The position numbers were made by a program, and so were the translations under genes. Of a DNA stretch of 64,000 bases, positions 43,073 through 53,253 are shown in pieces; position 1 is the first letter of the stretch; each line of letters begins with the position of its first letter. The DNA lies in NCBI GenBank assembly GCA_000733355.1, contig JNVV01000005.1:1021837-1085836 (forward strand), written 5' to 3'. This DNA comes from Falciphora oryzae (Eukaryota > Ascomycota > Sordariomycetes > Magnaporthales > Magnaporthaceae). The notes under the pieces were generated by a model. That model made no database searches. It saw nothing but the letters and a program-made list of their open reading frames with translations, and was not told the origin of the DNA.

Positions 43073-45541
43073 ATGGCGCCTTCAACTAAGAGGAAAGCAA
43101 TTGACGACGACTTCATCCACACAATATCCGACAATGAGGGCGACAACTTCGCAGAAGAGGAGGCGGTGATCCAGGACTCGCCGCCCAAGAAGAAGTCCAA
43201 GACAGTCAAGAAAGTCAAGGCAGGGAAAAAGCCAGGCAAGGGCCCGAAAAAGGATGACGCAGGCGACGATGAGGAGGAGCAGCAGGAAGAGGGTGTTTGG
43301 GGCTTCAAAGAGGACGACGATGGCGCCATGGACTCGGACTTCGAGTTCGTGACCGGCGGCACCGAGGACGTGGCCGATGAGTTTGAGGGCTGGGGCTTCG
43401 ACGGTGCCAAGAAGGCCATGGGCGAGAGCAGAAGCGTCGATCTGGACGAGATCATCCGTAGGAGAAGGGAGAAGAAGGAGGGCAAGACCGCGACTCCCAC
43501 TGCTGCCGAAGCCGGCGACGACGACGCCGACGATGCGGCCCAGGACGACCTCGACCTCGACGACGACGATGATGAGGTCCTGGCCAAGGATGCCTTCGGA
43601 ATGGGTGCTGGCTCTGACGAGGAGTCCGATGAGGAGGCTGCGCCCGCAGACGAGTCCGAAGGGGGCGATTCCGACGAAGACAACGACGACGACGACGAGG
43701 TCGCCAGCCCCGTCCCTCATCCAGACGACGCCGGGTCAGAATCAGAACAAGACGACGAAGAGGACGCGGCGGAGGCGGCCAAGCGGAAGGAGTTCTTCGC
43801 GGCCGAGGAGCCCAAGGCGGAGAAGGGCAAGGGCGGCGCGGCGTCGTTCCAGGGCATGTCCCTGTCGCGGCCGATCCTCCGAGGCCTCGCGAGCGTTGGG
43901 TTCGCCAAGCCGACGCCGATCCAGGCCAAGGCGATCCCTATGGCGCTGATGGGCAAGGACGTGGTCGGTGGAGCGCAGACGGGTTCGGGTAAAACGGGAG
44001 CCTTCATGGTGCCCATCCTGGAGCGGCTCCTGTACCGGCCCAAAAAGGTGCTGACGAGCCGCGTCGTGGTGCTGACGCCGACCCGTGAATTGGCCATCCA
44101 GTGCCATGCTGTGGCCACCAAGCTCGCGAGCCATACGGACATCAAGTTCTGTCTGGCTGTCGGAGGTCTGAGTCTCAAGGTGCAGGAGGCGGAGCTGCGA
44201 CTGAGGCCCGACGTCATTATCGCGACGCCGGGTCGTTTCATCGATCACATGCGCAACTCGGCAAGCTTCGCGGTTGACACGGTTGAGATCCTGGTCCTGG
44301 ATGAGGCCGACCGGATGCTCGAGGACGGGTTCGCAGACGAGCTTAACGAGATCCTGACCACGCTGCCCAAGTCACGCCAGACCATGCTCTTCTCAGCCAC
44401 CATGACGTCGTCGGTCGACAACCTGATCCGTGTCGGGCTCAACAAGCCCGTCCGCATCATGGTGGACTCGCAGAAGAAGACGGTCGGCACGCTGGTCCAG
44501 GAGTTTGTGCGCCTGCGGCCCGGCCGCGAGGAGAAGCGCATGGGCTACCTCGTCCACCTCTGCAAGAAGCTGTACACGGAGCGCGTCATCATCTTCTTCA
44601 GGCAAAAGAAGATTGCGCATCATGCCCGCATCATCTTTGGACTGCTCGGCCTGTCGTGCACAGAACTTCACGGAAGCATGAACCAGACACAGGTATAGAC
44701 CACGTTTTATGCATGTACTACTGTGGATAAATTTGTTTACTGACGAGACATCCTTAATTAGCGTATTCAAAGTGTCGAGGACTTCCGTGACGGCAGAGTG
44801 TCATTCCTGCTGGCCACGGATCTCGCCTCGCGTGGTCTCGATATCAAAGGCGTAGACACAGTTATTAACTACGAGGCTCCGCAGAGCCTCGAGATCTACG
44901 TGCACAGAGTTGGCCGTACCGCGCGAGCGGGCCGGAGCGGTGTGGCTGTGACATTAGCGGCTGAGCCAGACCGAAAGGTGGTCAAGGCAGCAGTCAAGGC
45001 GGGCAAGGCGCAGGGGGCCAAAATCAGCAGCCGGATCATCGAGGCGGCCGAGGCGGACTCGTGGCAGGAGAAGGTGGACGAGCTCGAGGACGAGGTGGAG
45101 GCGGTGATGCAGGAGGAAAAGGAGGAGAAGGTGCTGGCGCAGGCGGACATGCAGGTCCGCAAGGGCGAGAACATGATCAAGCACGAGGACGAGATCAAGT
45201 CGCGGCCGCGGCGGACCTGGTTCGAGACAGAGAAGGACAAGAAGGCGGCGCGCGAGGCCGGGCGCGCCGAGCTCAACGGGGTCCGGGAGGCGCTCAAGAA
45301 GAAGCACGGGGGCGGCTCACTCAGCAACAAGGACAAGAAGAAGCTGGACGCCAAGGCCGAGGCGTCGGGCGGCCGGGTGTGGAAGAAGGGCGCGGCCGAG
45401 AGGGCCGGCAAGGGCGCGGTGCTCAACTTCGGGAAGGACAAGAAGGCCGGCGGCAAGAAGGGGCCGATCGGCGGCGTCGCGAGCGGGAGGGTGGTTAAGA
45501 AGGGGAGGAGTGCGGGGCCCAAGGGGAAGGGCAAGAGGTAG
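43073..45541 (+). CDS. DRS1: ATP-dependent RNA helicase Drs1 (DEAD-box, 60S ribosome biogenesis)
   Basis: Two exons, 43073-44692 and 44762-45541, join as [19 protein letters not shown] to give 799 residues. Drs1 is a nucleolar helicase needed for 27S pre-rRNA processing and 60S assembly. All helicase motifs are visible: Q motif region [15 protein letters not shown], motif I AQTGSGKT (301-308), Ia PTRELA, Ib [14 protein letters not shown] (410-413), [18 protein letters not shown] and [12 protein letters not shown]. The N-terminal 240 residues are highly acidic with Lys patches, typical of Drs1. The C-terminal part is a charged coiled coil, then a Lys/Gly-rich tail with [14 protein letters not shown]. 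The start at 43073 (AAAAATGGCG) is in good context and gives the standard [12 protein letters not shown] N-terminus. Confidence 0.96.
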
Positions 45542-46406
45542 AGCGACGCTGTGTCCTGCTATATACATGACTATAAGTACCCCCATGCTGCTTCTAACAT
45601 ATGGGACCTAGTTGTCGCACTGAGCTGTAAGCGCTGTGTAAGATACCATGCAGCCGTAGGTGCATTCAAATACCCCATGCACTTATGTAGTCGTCCACCA
45701 TTGTTCTCACAATACCTCCAAAGAGGTATTAGCCTGATGCATGGCTCGGTTCATTTATTGCACATCAAACTCAGTCGCCCAGACCAACAAGTGGTGACGT
45801 AATTCTAGGCTCAACACCTCATAGCACATTAGCGCAGGGGATCCCCGCTAACTGCCACTGCGACGTCGGCAAAGCCCCCCACAGGAGCTGACATCGTCGC
45901 ATCTTCGGGGCTGTCTCACAGAAGCCTCGACGGCCTCGGACACGTGCTCGAATTGTGCCCCCTAAAACATCATGCGCGCAAACCATCAGCGCGGAAGAGC
46001 GTCTTTCAACATCTGCCAACCCAGCGTGATGTCCCGTTCCCTTCTCGTGCCCTCCCATGTGACCGGTCCAAATCCGTCGAGGAAAGGCTGACAGCGAAAG
46101 CCTCGAGCACGTCGCGCCAGCCTTGGCTTTCGTTGGCTGTGGGCCTGTGGAAACTCTGGTGCCCGCTGACGACGGCGGCAGGGCCCCTAAACCCACTGCC
46201 CAGGCTGCTGCATGTTGTCATCCGTTGGTTTCTGCTTGTTCCGAGTTCTGGTCGTTATTCGGCCGCCCAGCCTTGCCAGGCCACGCGAAGGCACCGACGA
46301 GACCGCGATTGGCCTTGTTTCGAATTGTGCAACACCCGCCTGTACATACCACCTATATACAACAACCGCCTATATAAGCGACTCGTCGAGCGAGCTTCCA
46401 TTTTGA
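45542..46406. other. Intergenic region upstream of APP1
   Basis: Contains the DRS1 3' flank and the presumed APP1 promoter. An open frame at 45944-46510 lacks good codon bias and overlaps the TATA element, so it is not called. Confidence 0.45.
46371..46378 (+). promoter_or_regulatory. Candidate TATA box upstream of APP1
   Basis: TATATAAG, the strongest TATA-like match in the region. It lies 645 bp before the first in-frame APP1 ATG, and just 42 bp before an in-frame CTG in favourable context at 46413. Confidence 0.4.
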
Positions 46407-47015
46407 ACGAAGCTGGCTCCTCTCAAGCCACAGCCCAAACTCTGGTGTCTCCGGCTCGACAAGACGAGCCCGAAAGCAACACCCCGTCTCCAACGTCCGC
46501 CGACAGCTAGTTCCAACCGCGCACCACGACCGCTCCTGCCGCCGCCGCCGTACTACCCCCGCCCACCCGCGAGCTCGAGCCTCGTCCCGCAGCGGTACCG
46601 CGAGAAGCTCCTCCGCTTCCGGCTCGACGTCCTCCCGCTCTACAAGCACCGGCTGCAGTCGCGGCTGTACCGACTCCTCGTCCGCTGGGCCCAGAAGCGC
46701 ATCGGCGAGCGGTCTGCGAGCAGCAGGCTACTAGACCTCGTTGGCCGGCGTCGGTGGTGGGCGTCCCGGCAGAAGCGCGAGGAGGAGGAGGCGGCGAGGA
46801 GGGCCGCCCTCGCCCGGACCTCGGCCCTCGCCCGGCGCCAGCTGAGGGCGGGGAGGGCTGCGATTAGGGCTGAGGCGCGCGGCCGAGACGGCAACGGCAT
46901 TGGTGGTAGTGGTGGTGTCGTCTTGTTAGGAAGAAAGGATCAGACGGTTAAAGAGATAGATGAGGAAAAAGGTAGAGAAAAAGAGCTAGAAACAGTAGAA
47001 GAGCACCCCCACAAG
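46407..47015 (+). other. ATG-free open frame in phase with APP1 (possible N-terminal extension)
   Basis: This frame runs without a stop from 46407 into APP1 and contains no ATG. From about 46550 on, third positions are almost all G or C, as in true exons here, and the translation is a basic amphipathic segment (PQRYREKLLRFRLD, YKHRLQSRLYRLLVRW, then an Arg/Ala/Glu helix). In all three frames the only ATG between the TATA element and 47016 is at 46960, opening a 9-residue upstream ORF. A CTG at 46413 has A at -3 and G at +4. Either initiation is non-AUG or a spliced upstream exon supplies the start. No strong donor/acceptor pair was found. Confidence 0.45.
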
Positions 47016-49817
47016 ATGTCCTCGGCAGGATCATATTGGGGCTACGGCTACGGCAGCAGCAGGGATGCGGCCGACGGCTCAACCCGCGAGCCTGGCGCGC
47101 GGCGCAAGAAGCTCGCGGCCATGGCCGGGAGCGTGTACCGGGCAGGCGTGGCGGCGGCGGGCGAGATGCGCGAGCAGTACAACAACACGCGCTTCCGCAA
47201 CGTCGACAACTCGATCGACCCGCAGATGACCATCCCGGGCTCGTTCCCCAACGTCGCCATCGTCACCAAGGGGGACGAGCAGATGGTGCTGTTCCCGTCG
47301 TACGCCAAGAGGCACGTCAGGCAGTTCGACAAGGACGGGAACCGGATAGCCGGCGGCGGCAGCTACCACCAGCAGCAGCAGCAGCACCAGGGTCAACAGG
47401 GAGGATACCAGCAGTACCCGACCTCGCAGGCACCAATGAACGACGAGGAGTACTGGCACAACGAGTGGGCGCGGGTCGAGGACGAGAAGGCGGTCGTGGA
47501 CGTCGACGTGCGCGGCTGGGTCTACTCGCCGCACAAGGGGCCCATGACGAGGAAAAACAGGATCCTGATTGGCCTCGCGCGCCGGATGAGCGGCATCCCG
47601 CCCCCGACTATCCAGCCAGACGCTGGCGGCAACGGCTATGGCGGCCGCCCCCATCACTCTTTACACGAGGAGCACGAGGACATGCGCGAGCAGCAGAAGA
47701 TCGCCCGGGAGGCAGAGGAGATCGAGCGCCGGGGCAAGGGCGAGGAGGAGGTGGCCACGCGCGGCGGGTACAGCGAGGCCCCCAACAGCAGGCGCCCCTT
47801 CGACCCGGAGACGAGCAGCCTTGACCCGAGGGCGGCCAGGAGCGGAGGCGCAACACCCGCCGTGTCGCCGCCGGGCTCGCCGTCACTGACGGCGCGGCAG
47901 ACCAACGGGACCACGGCGGCGGACCTGACCGAGGCGGAGCTCGCAGTGGCCAACGCCAACCTGATGGCGCGGCTGGGGCCGTTCCTCACGACGCCGCTGG
48001 TGCGGCAGCCCGTCACCATCTTCTTCTACAACGAGTCGCAGTCGCAGTCCAAGACGGTGACGACCAACGACGCGGGCCACTTCAGCATCCGGGCGGCGCT
48101 CGACTTCGTGCCGACCGACATCCGCGTGCTGGCCAACGAGGACCTGTCGGCGACGGAGCCGGTCCGGATCGTCGAGTCGCGCGGCGTCAGCCTCATCAGC
48201 GACATCGACGACACCATTAAGCGGTCCAACATCTCGCTCGGCGCGCGCGAGATCTTCCGCAACACCTTCATCCGCGACCTGGGCGACATGGCCGTTCAGG
48301 GCACCCGCGAGTGGTACGGCGCCCTGCACGGCATGGGCGTCCAGATCCACTACTGCTCAAACAGCCCCTGGCAGCTCTTCCCCGTCCTGGCCACCTTCTT
48401 CCACGGCGCGGGGCTGCCACCCGGGTCGCTGCACCTCAAGCACTACGCGGGGATGCTCCAGGGCATCTTCGAGCCCGTCGCCGAGCGCAAGAAGGGCACG
48501 CTCGAGCGCATCATGGACGACTTCCCCGAGCGCAAGTTCCTGCTCGTCGGCGACAGCGGCGAGGCGGATCTCGAGGTCTACACGGACCTCGCCCAGGCGA
48601 ACCCGGGCCGCATCCTAGCCATCTTCATCCGCGACGTCACCACCCCCGAGACGCCCCCGCAGCAGCAGCAGCAGCAGCAGCAGCAGCCGGGGTTCTTCTA
48701 CTCGAACCGTCAGCAAACAACCACCCCGAGGGGTGCTGCTGGTAGCTCGTTCGACGATCACCTCCGTCCGCCTAGCAGCAGCGGCGGAGTCGCCCGACGG
48801 CCGGTCCTCCCGGCCCGGACTGCCAGCGTGCTGCCCAAGACCGAAGCCCCGATCATGGGAGACCTGATCGATCTGTCAGACGAGCCGGAGCCCATGGCAC
48901 CCTCCAACAGCGAGACACTCAGCCTCGCAGGCCTCGACCTCAGCGGGGGTAATAATATGAGCAAACCAGCAGCTGGTAAACGCCCGCCCCCGGCACGGCC
49001 CGCCAAGCCAGCCGCGCTGCGCGGCGCCCCGTCCGACTCTGCGGTTCCGCTCGTCAGTAACGGCCAGGGCGTGGGCGCAAATTACAACCGGCCCAATCCA
49101 GGGCCCGAAGGAGGTCACGTCATCACCAGGAAGCCCTCTGGCTTCGGAGCTACCGCTGGAGGAAACGGCGGCGCTCATCCTCTAACGCAAATGCAGACGC
49201 CCTCCTCGTCCTCAGTACAAACGCCGCCGCTGCCCAGGAGGACGAGGACGGCGGAGATGCCTGCCGCCGCGGCAGGTGACAACAACAGCTCCTTTTCGTC
49301 CTCGTCCCTGGCGAACAACGGCGGGGATGGCAACAAGCCGGCACCGCCCCCGCCGCGGCGACGGGGGGCGCCGTCGTCAGTGACGCCGTCGTCGGGCCAG
49401 TCGGGCAGCTCCGGGGCGCGCATGCTGGCCTACATACAACAACAGCAGCAGCAACAGCAGCAACTACAACAGAACAAGCTCTCAGGAACACACAGCGACG
49501 CCGACGTGGACAGGTTCGAGGGCCTCGGACCCTCGGCCACATCCTCCCCCATCTCGCGCGTGTCCACGGGCGGGGCTACGAGGACGACAACAACGGCGAC
49601 GACGGCGGGCGCAGCGGCGGCGGCAAACGCGGCGCTCGACAAGAAGGTCGCCCTCTGGCACGGGCGGCTCAACCGCGCGCAGGAGGTGCTGGCGCGGGAA
49701 CGCGTCGCGCTCTACACGTGGCGGCGCGGCGAGGACGTCGTGCTTGAGGCGCAGGCCATTGTGCGCGACGCGCTGCAGGAGATGGAGAGGGGTGGTGGTG
49801 GGAAGGGGAGGCAGTAG
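47016..49817 (+). CDS. APP1: App1-type Mg2+-dependent phosphatidate phosphatase (actin patch protein)
   Basis: From the first in-frame ATG the product has 933 residues and no intron. App1 dephosphorylates phosphatidic acid to diacylglycerol at cortical actin patches and works with endocytic proteins. The N-terminus (RRKKLAAMAGSVYRAG, then PSYAKRHVRQFD near 90) is typical. The catalytic domain (about 300-550) has the haloacid-dehalogenase motif DIDDT at 396-400, YCSNSPWQLFPVL near 448, LKHYAG near 472 and FLLVGDSGEADLEVY near 508. The C-terminal 370 residues are disordered and Pro-rich (PPPARPAKP, PPLPRRTRT, PAPPPPRRRGAP), suited to SH3-domain partners, and contain two polyGln tracts. The end is a short conserved helix. 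The frame may extend upstream without an ATG (see the separate entry), so the true N-terminus is uncertain. Confidence 0.93.
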   Translation: MSSAGSYWGYGYGSSRDAADGSTREPGARRKKLAAMAGSVYRAGVAAAGEMREQYNNTRFRNVDNSIDPQMTIPGSFPNVAIVTKGDEQMVLFPSYAKRHVRQFDKDGNRIAGGGSYHQQQQQHQGQQGGYQQYPTSQAPMNDEEYWHNEWARVEDEKAVVDVDVRGWVYSPHKGPMTRKNRILIGLARRMSGIPPPTIQPDAGGNGYGGRPHHSLHEEHEDMREQQKIAREAEEIERRGKGEEEVATRGGYSEAPNSRRPFDPETSSLDPRAARSGGATPAVSPPGSPSLTARQTNGTTAADLTEAELAVANANLMARLGPFLTTPLVRQPVTIFFYNESQSQSKTVTTNDAGHFSIRAALDFVPTDIRVLANEDLSATEPVRIVESRGVSLISDIDDTIKRSNISLGAREIFRNTFIRDLGDMAVQGTREWYGALHGMGVQIHYCSNSPWQLFPVLATFFHGAGLPPGSLHLKHYAGMLQGIFEPVAERKKGTLERIMDDFPERKFLLVGDSGEADLEVYTDLAQANPGRILAIFIRDVTTPETPPQQQQQQQQQPGFFYSNRQQTTTPRGAAGSSFDDHLRPPSSSGGVARRPVLPARTASVLPKTEAPIMGDLIDLSDEPEPMAPSNSETLSLAGLDLSGGNNMSKPAAGKRPPPARPAKPAALRGAPSDSAVPLVSNGQGVGANYNRPNPGPEGGHVITRKPSGFGATAGGNGGAHPLTQMQTPSSSSVQTPPLPRRTRTAEMPAAAAGDNNSSFSSSSLANNGGDGNKPAPPPPRRRGAPSSVTPSSGQSGSSGARMLAYIQQQQQQQQQLQQNKLSGTHSDADVDRFEGLGPSATSSPISRVSTGGATRTTTTATTAGAAAAANAALDKKVALWHGRLNRAQEVLARERVALYTWRRGEDVVLEAQAIVRDALQEMERGGGGKGRQ
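48660..48686 (+). repeat. (CAG)9 repeat encoding polyGln in APP1
   Basis: Nine pure CAG units just downstream of the catalytic domain. A second, interrupted CAA/CAG tract near 49435-49470 encodes another Gln-rich stretch. Confidence 0.9.
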
Positions 49818-50995
49818 GGTGGGGTTGGGACGGGGTAGGGGTTTCGTGGTTTGGCTTTGATGATAAAGACCGGGTTTTCATGAGGGATGAGTGAGGGTGG
49901 GCTTTTCTGTGTCGCGTTTATAAACTGTCGCCGTTGGCTCGCCTACTCCAGTGAACAGCCTTGCTACGGCATCCATAGAGTCCCCAAGATGGCTTGAGAC
50001 TATCTTGCTCGCTTCTCAACAGTGGTTTTTGCCTTGGGGCCCCTTCTCGCTTCTTGGGACAATAGATTCGGGAGTGTTGCTTTACGAACAACACATCCGT
50101 CTCTGAAGAACCACTGACCCTCGGGCCAATGGTTTCGGCAGTTCCTCCCTATCCATACACAACCGAGACAACGTCCCACCGTGCAGACCAATGGGGCCTT
50201 CCCGAGTGGGAATGCCGCTAGCGTATTATAAGATCGGATGGCAGCAAACCCGAGCCCACGGCAACCCACACCCTCGGCTGTCATCCGAAGTTTGAAGTGC
50301 CGGTGCCCTACGGGCTGGGGCGGCAGTTGGCGAGGGAAGAAGCAAACAACCAAACAGATGGCATCCAATCATAGTCACCGGCGCCTGGTTATAGTCTTAT
50401 AGAGGCTTTAGGTAGAGACGGAATATAGGACACATCACAGTTGGCACGAGAGGCGAGACAGTTTAAAGGTCAATGGCATCGAAGGCCATGGCAGGTTCCT
50501 ATTAGAATCCCTTTCCATACTATGTGGAGGCGCCAACCATGTATCCACCCCTAAAACCTTGTGATCCTTCCAGGCTACCTAGTTGTTATATCCTCCTTCC
50601 TATCCGGTTGTTGAGACTGATGCAATCCTGAGAACTCCTGATTCCGAGAAAGCAAAACAAACAAACCAAGGGGGGAATCCATCCTGCAAAAACCATGGAT
50701 CAACTAGGGAAAACGGCGCCAAAAAAATGTGTCCATTGTCCATAACGTCTGCCGCAGCATCATAAAGGAGGAAGAATATTGACAATCAGAAAAGAGAGAA
50801 GAAAAAAAAAGACGAAAGAGATCAGTAGCCTCGAGCTTTCTCATCAGACCGGTCTTTTGCTGCGCCAAATAGGCATGAAAGATTAGTCCTGATGTAGAGA
50901 AAGTCATGCCTTCTGACGAGAACAAATGCGGCGCTCTCATGATGCTTGGACAAGGAAGGAAAACTCCTGATATGCTTGGGCGTTGCGGTCCATCT
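49818..50995. other. Convergent 3' intergenic region
   Basis: 1.2 kb between convergent genes. A Cys-containing minus-strand frame (50000-50368) begins only at a TTG codon and is not called. Nothing else supportable. Confidence 0.4.
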
Positions 50996-51838
50996 TCAGT
51001 ACTCCATGCGGCACTGCGTGAAGGTGCCATACTGATTCTCCATGGACCGCTGGCGCGTAGCCCAGTCGACAGGAGAATGGGTCGACTTGTAGGCGGGGTC
51101 CATGGCAGGTCGGTACTCCCTGGGGCTGTCGGTGGTGGACGAGTTCTCGTACTCGCGGCGGGCAAGAGACTCGTAGCCCGACGACATGTACGGCTCCATC
51201 ATGTAGTTCGAGCTGTCGTCGGCCATCCAACGGCCGTCTCCTCCCTGAAAGGGGACCGGGACCGTGGTTCCGTCAAGGCTCATCGTGGTGGGACCGTCGT
51301 TTCCGTTGGCGACAGCGGCAGCCTGCTGGGCGGCGGCGGCGCGCTCGCGCTGGTGCTGCTCGTACTGCTCGTAGCGCATGCGGGCGAGATGCTCCTCGTG
51401 CTCGAGGCTGGTGTTGGACCAGGTCAGGGCCGGGTTGTTGTTGTTACCCGGGTTGAGGGTGGGAGGATAGATAGTCCACAGCTCCAGGAGACGACGCTTC
51501 TGGTTGTTGTCAGCTTCCTTAAAGAGCTGGAGCTGCGATGGCGACAGCGTCGATGGGTCGACGCCGTGGCTTGACAGGATCTTCTCCGCGAACGGGTACT
51601 CCGACTGGGGCGGCTCCGAGGAGCGACGCTCGGCCTGCTGGGCCTGCTGAGCCTGCTGCTGGCGGGCAACGTGGGCTGAATGATTGTAATGCTGCGTGAT
51701 CGAGTAAGTGATCTGGGGGACCTGAGCCTCCTGGGGAGGCTGCTGGTGCTGGGCCTTGCTAGGGTCCAGCACCATGGTGCGATCGAACAAAGTGGCGAGA
51801 TCGTCCTGGGCCTGCATGCCGGGCTGAGTAACGGCCAT
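50996..51838 (-). CDS. Gln/Asn-rich protein of unknown function
   Basis: An intronless coding frame of 280 residues. I do not recognise a family with known function. The N-terminus has an ordered-looking start (DDLATLFDRTMVLDP), then a Gln/Ala-rich stretch (residues 55-75). A conserved-looking helical block follows, SEYPFAEKILSSHGVDPSTLSPSQLQLFKEADNNQKRRLLELW (about 80-125). An Asn-rich linker, a Gln/Arg/Ala helix and a Tyr/Ser-rich tail ending in QCRMEY complete it. A 61-bp intron with donor GTGCGT, branch ACTAAC and acceptor TTCCAG lies just upstream of the ATG (51848-51908), so the leader is spliced or an upstream coding exon exists. Composition suggests a regulatory or nuclear protein; that is inference. 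Confidence 0.8.
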   Translation of the reverse strand: MAVTQPGMQAQDDLATLFDRTMVLDPSKAQHQQPPQEAQVPQITYSITQHYNHSAHVARQQQAQQAQQAERRSSEPPQSEYPFAEKILSSHGVDPSTLSPSQLQLFKEADNNQKRRLLELWTIYPPTLNPGNNNNPALTWSNTSLEHEEHLARMRYEQYEQHQRERAAAAQQAAAVANGNDGPTTMSLDGTTVPVPFQGGDGRWMADDSSNYMMEPYMSSGYESLARREYENSSTTDSPREYRPAMDPAYKSTHSPVDWATRQRSMENQYGTFTQCRMEY

Positions 51839-51847
51839 TGACGCGGA

Positions 51848-51908
51848 CTGGAACCTCGTGGTTAGTGCGAGCGAATATAGGCGCGTGCTTGATGTGTTTC
51901 CAACGCAC
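51848..51908 (-). other. Probable spliced intron in the 5' leader
   Basis: On the minus strand the sequence reads CAG/GTGCGT ... CACTAACC ... TTCCAG/TCC, with the branch site about 15 nt before the acceptor. It ends 9 nt before the ATG of the Gln/Asn-rich gene. Confidence 0.6.
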
Positions 51909-52769
51909 CTGTTTTGATGATATGGAGATACAGATCCAACGAAGAGTTGGACGGCGGATTCACCAAAGCCGATACAGCTACTGCCCTCAGTGCTATTCTT
52001 GCCCGCGCTTCTCTGCTTGGTCAGAAAGAGAATCTCGGATTTTATTTTTGCTAATGCTAAAATGGAATCTCGAGAGCAAAAGACAAGCAGGACAAAGGTT
52101 CTTTTTAACAGAGACCCGGAAGCGGTTGACGGAAGGGAACAAAAGCCTGGGTGGGTTGTCGAGATGGGAAAGGCGAGGGAATGTTCCGTGGGGCAACGAA
52201 GCGGCGGTGGGAAGGTCGTGAGGAGGGGCCAGGAAGGAAGGTGCTCTGCTGGCTAATTTCGTCCGGCGTTAAAGATCGGCGGCTGGCAAGGAAAGACGCG
52301 ACAGCTGCCCGTTCTAAACAAAAGGGCGTCGGTGAGGGATTATAGGCAGGTGTTGGGCAGGGCGTGTGGATTCAAGCTTGCAACGGAGGAAGGCACGCAG
52401 GTCTTCTATATGCCCAGTGAAAGCTCGAGCGGGCTGGCTAGGTTGCAGCAGGGGGTGGGCAGCAAAGTCTAAGAGACAGGCTCGACAAACGGCCAAGCTC
52501 GGGAGGAAATATCGGGGGCTTTCTGGGTCAAACCACGGGTCAATTTGCTACGGCAAGGAACCCAAGAAGACTTTGATAGTGTCGGCGGCAAAATATCCAG
52601 TCAGCCCTTTGTTCAACGGCAGCCTGTCAAAGTGACGGCGCCAGGGTTCGAGAAGGTCCAACAAGGTAGGGCGCCAAGCGGGAGAGGGAGGGGGGCTGCT
52701 TGCAGATGCATGCAGCGTGGGAATCAGGCAGCATACAATGCGCTAGCACGGCAGCCCGAAGACGGGGAA

Positions 52770-53105
52770 CTATGCCGTCCAATGCCGTGCTGTGCTTCTT
52801 TTTGCAATTTGAGTGGTGATGTCTTTTTTGTTGAGCAGAATGAATACCATACATCTTGAGCCTGCGACCCGACTTGGGGATTCATGCGCACCAAGTACCT
52901 CAATGGATGTAATTTCCTGCTCTGATTCTGATGGGACGGATGATGATAGTGGTGACGCATGTCTGGCCTTTGATGGAGGGGTCACGGCGCAAGGAGGAGT
53001 TTCCCTTTTGGACATTTTACTCATGGATTCTGGTACGAGTGACAGCCCGTCAGGCTGCTGGGCCGCCCCACTCGCTCGCTCCTGTTGGGCAGAAAGAGCG
53101 GTCAT
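52770..53105 (-). CDS. Candidate small or partial protein-coding frame, unknown
   Basis: From an ATG at 53105 the minus strand encodes 111 residues. The first 85 look like a genuine disordered protein N-terminus: Ser/Glu/Pro-rich with PESMSKMSKRETPP and PSESEQEITSIEVLGAHE. The last 25 residues lose that character, suggesting a splice donor near 52840-52890 that leads to a downstream exon, possibly of the Gln/Asn-rich gene 1 kb further on. The plus strand is also open here, but its translation looks random. Low confidence: no exon partner was proven. Confidence 0.3.
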   Translation of the reverse strand: MTALSAQQERASGAAQQPDGLSLVPESMSKMSKRETPPCAVTPPSKARHASPLSSSVPSESEQEITSIEVLGAHESPSRVAGSRCMVFILLNKKDITTQIAKRSTARHWTA

Positions 53106-53238
53106 GCGTGTGTTGTTCAGCAAAAGGCGCCCGCTCTGAAACCCTCAGCTGTGTCGGCCCTGTAAGCGGTCGGCGAGAGAAGACCCAATGATGAAGGCAC
53201 GTTGTGAGGCTCTTACACTACGGTCCATGCTGCTTTCG

Positions 53239-53253
53239 TTTTTTTTTTTTTTT
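53239..53253 (+). repeat. Poly(T) tract, 15 bp
   Basis: Uninterrupted T run in the intergenic region. Confidence 0.85.

Noticed and set aside
45944..46510. 188-codon plus-strand frame upstream of APP1
   Set aside because: Weak codon bias and it runs over the TATA-like element; better explained as promoter.
50000..50368. Cys-containing minus-strand frame of 122 codons, possible small secreted protein
   Set aside because: It begins only at TTG, has no signal peptide from an ATG, and lies in the 3' flank of APP1.
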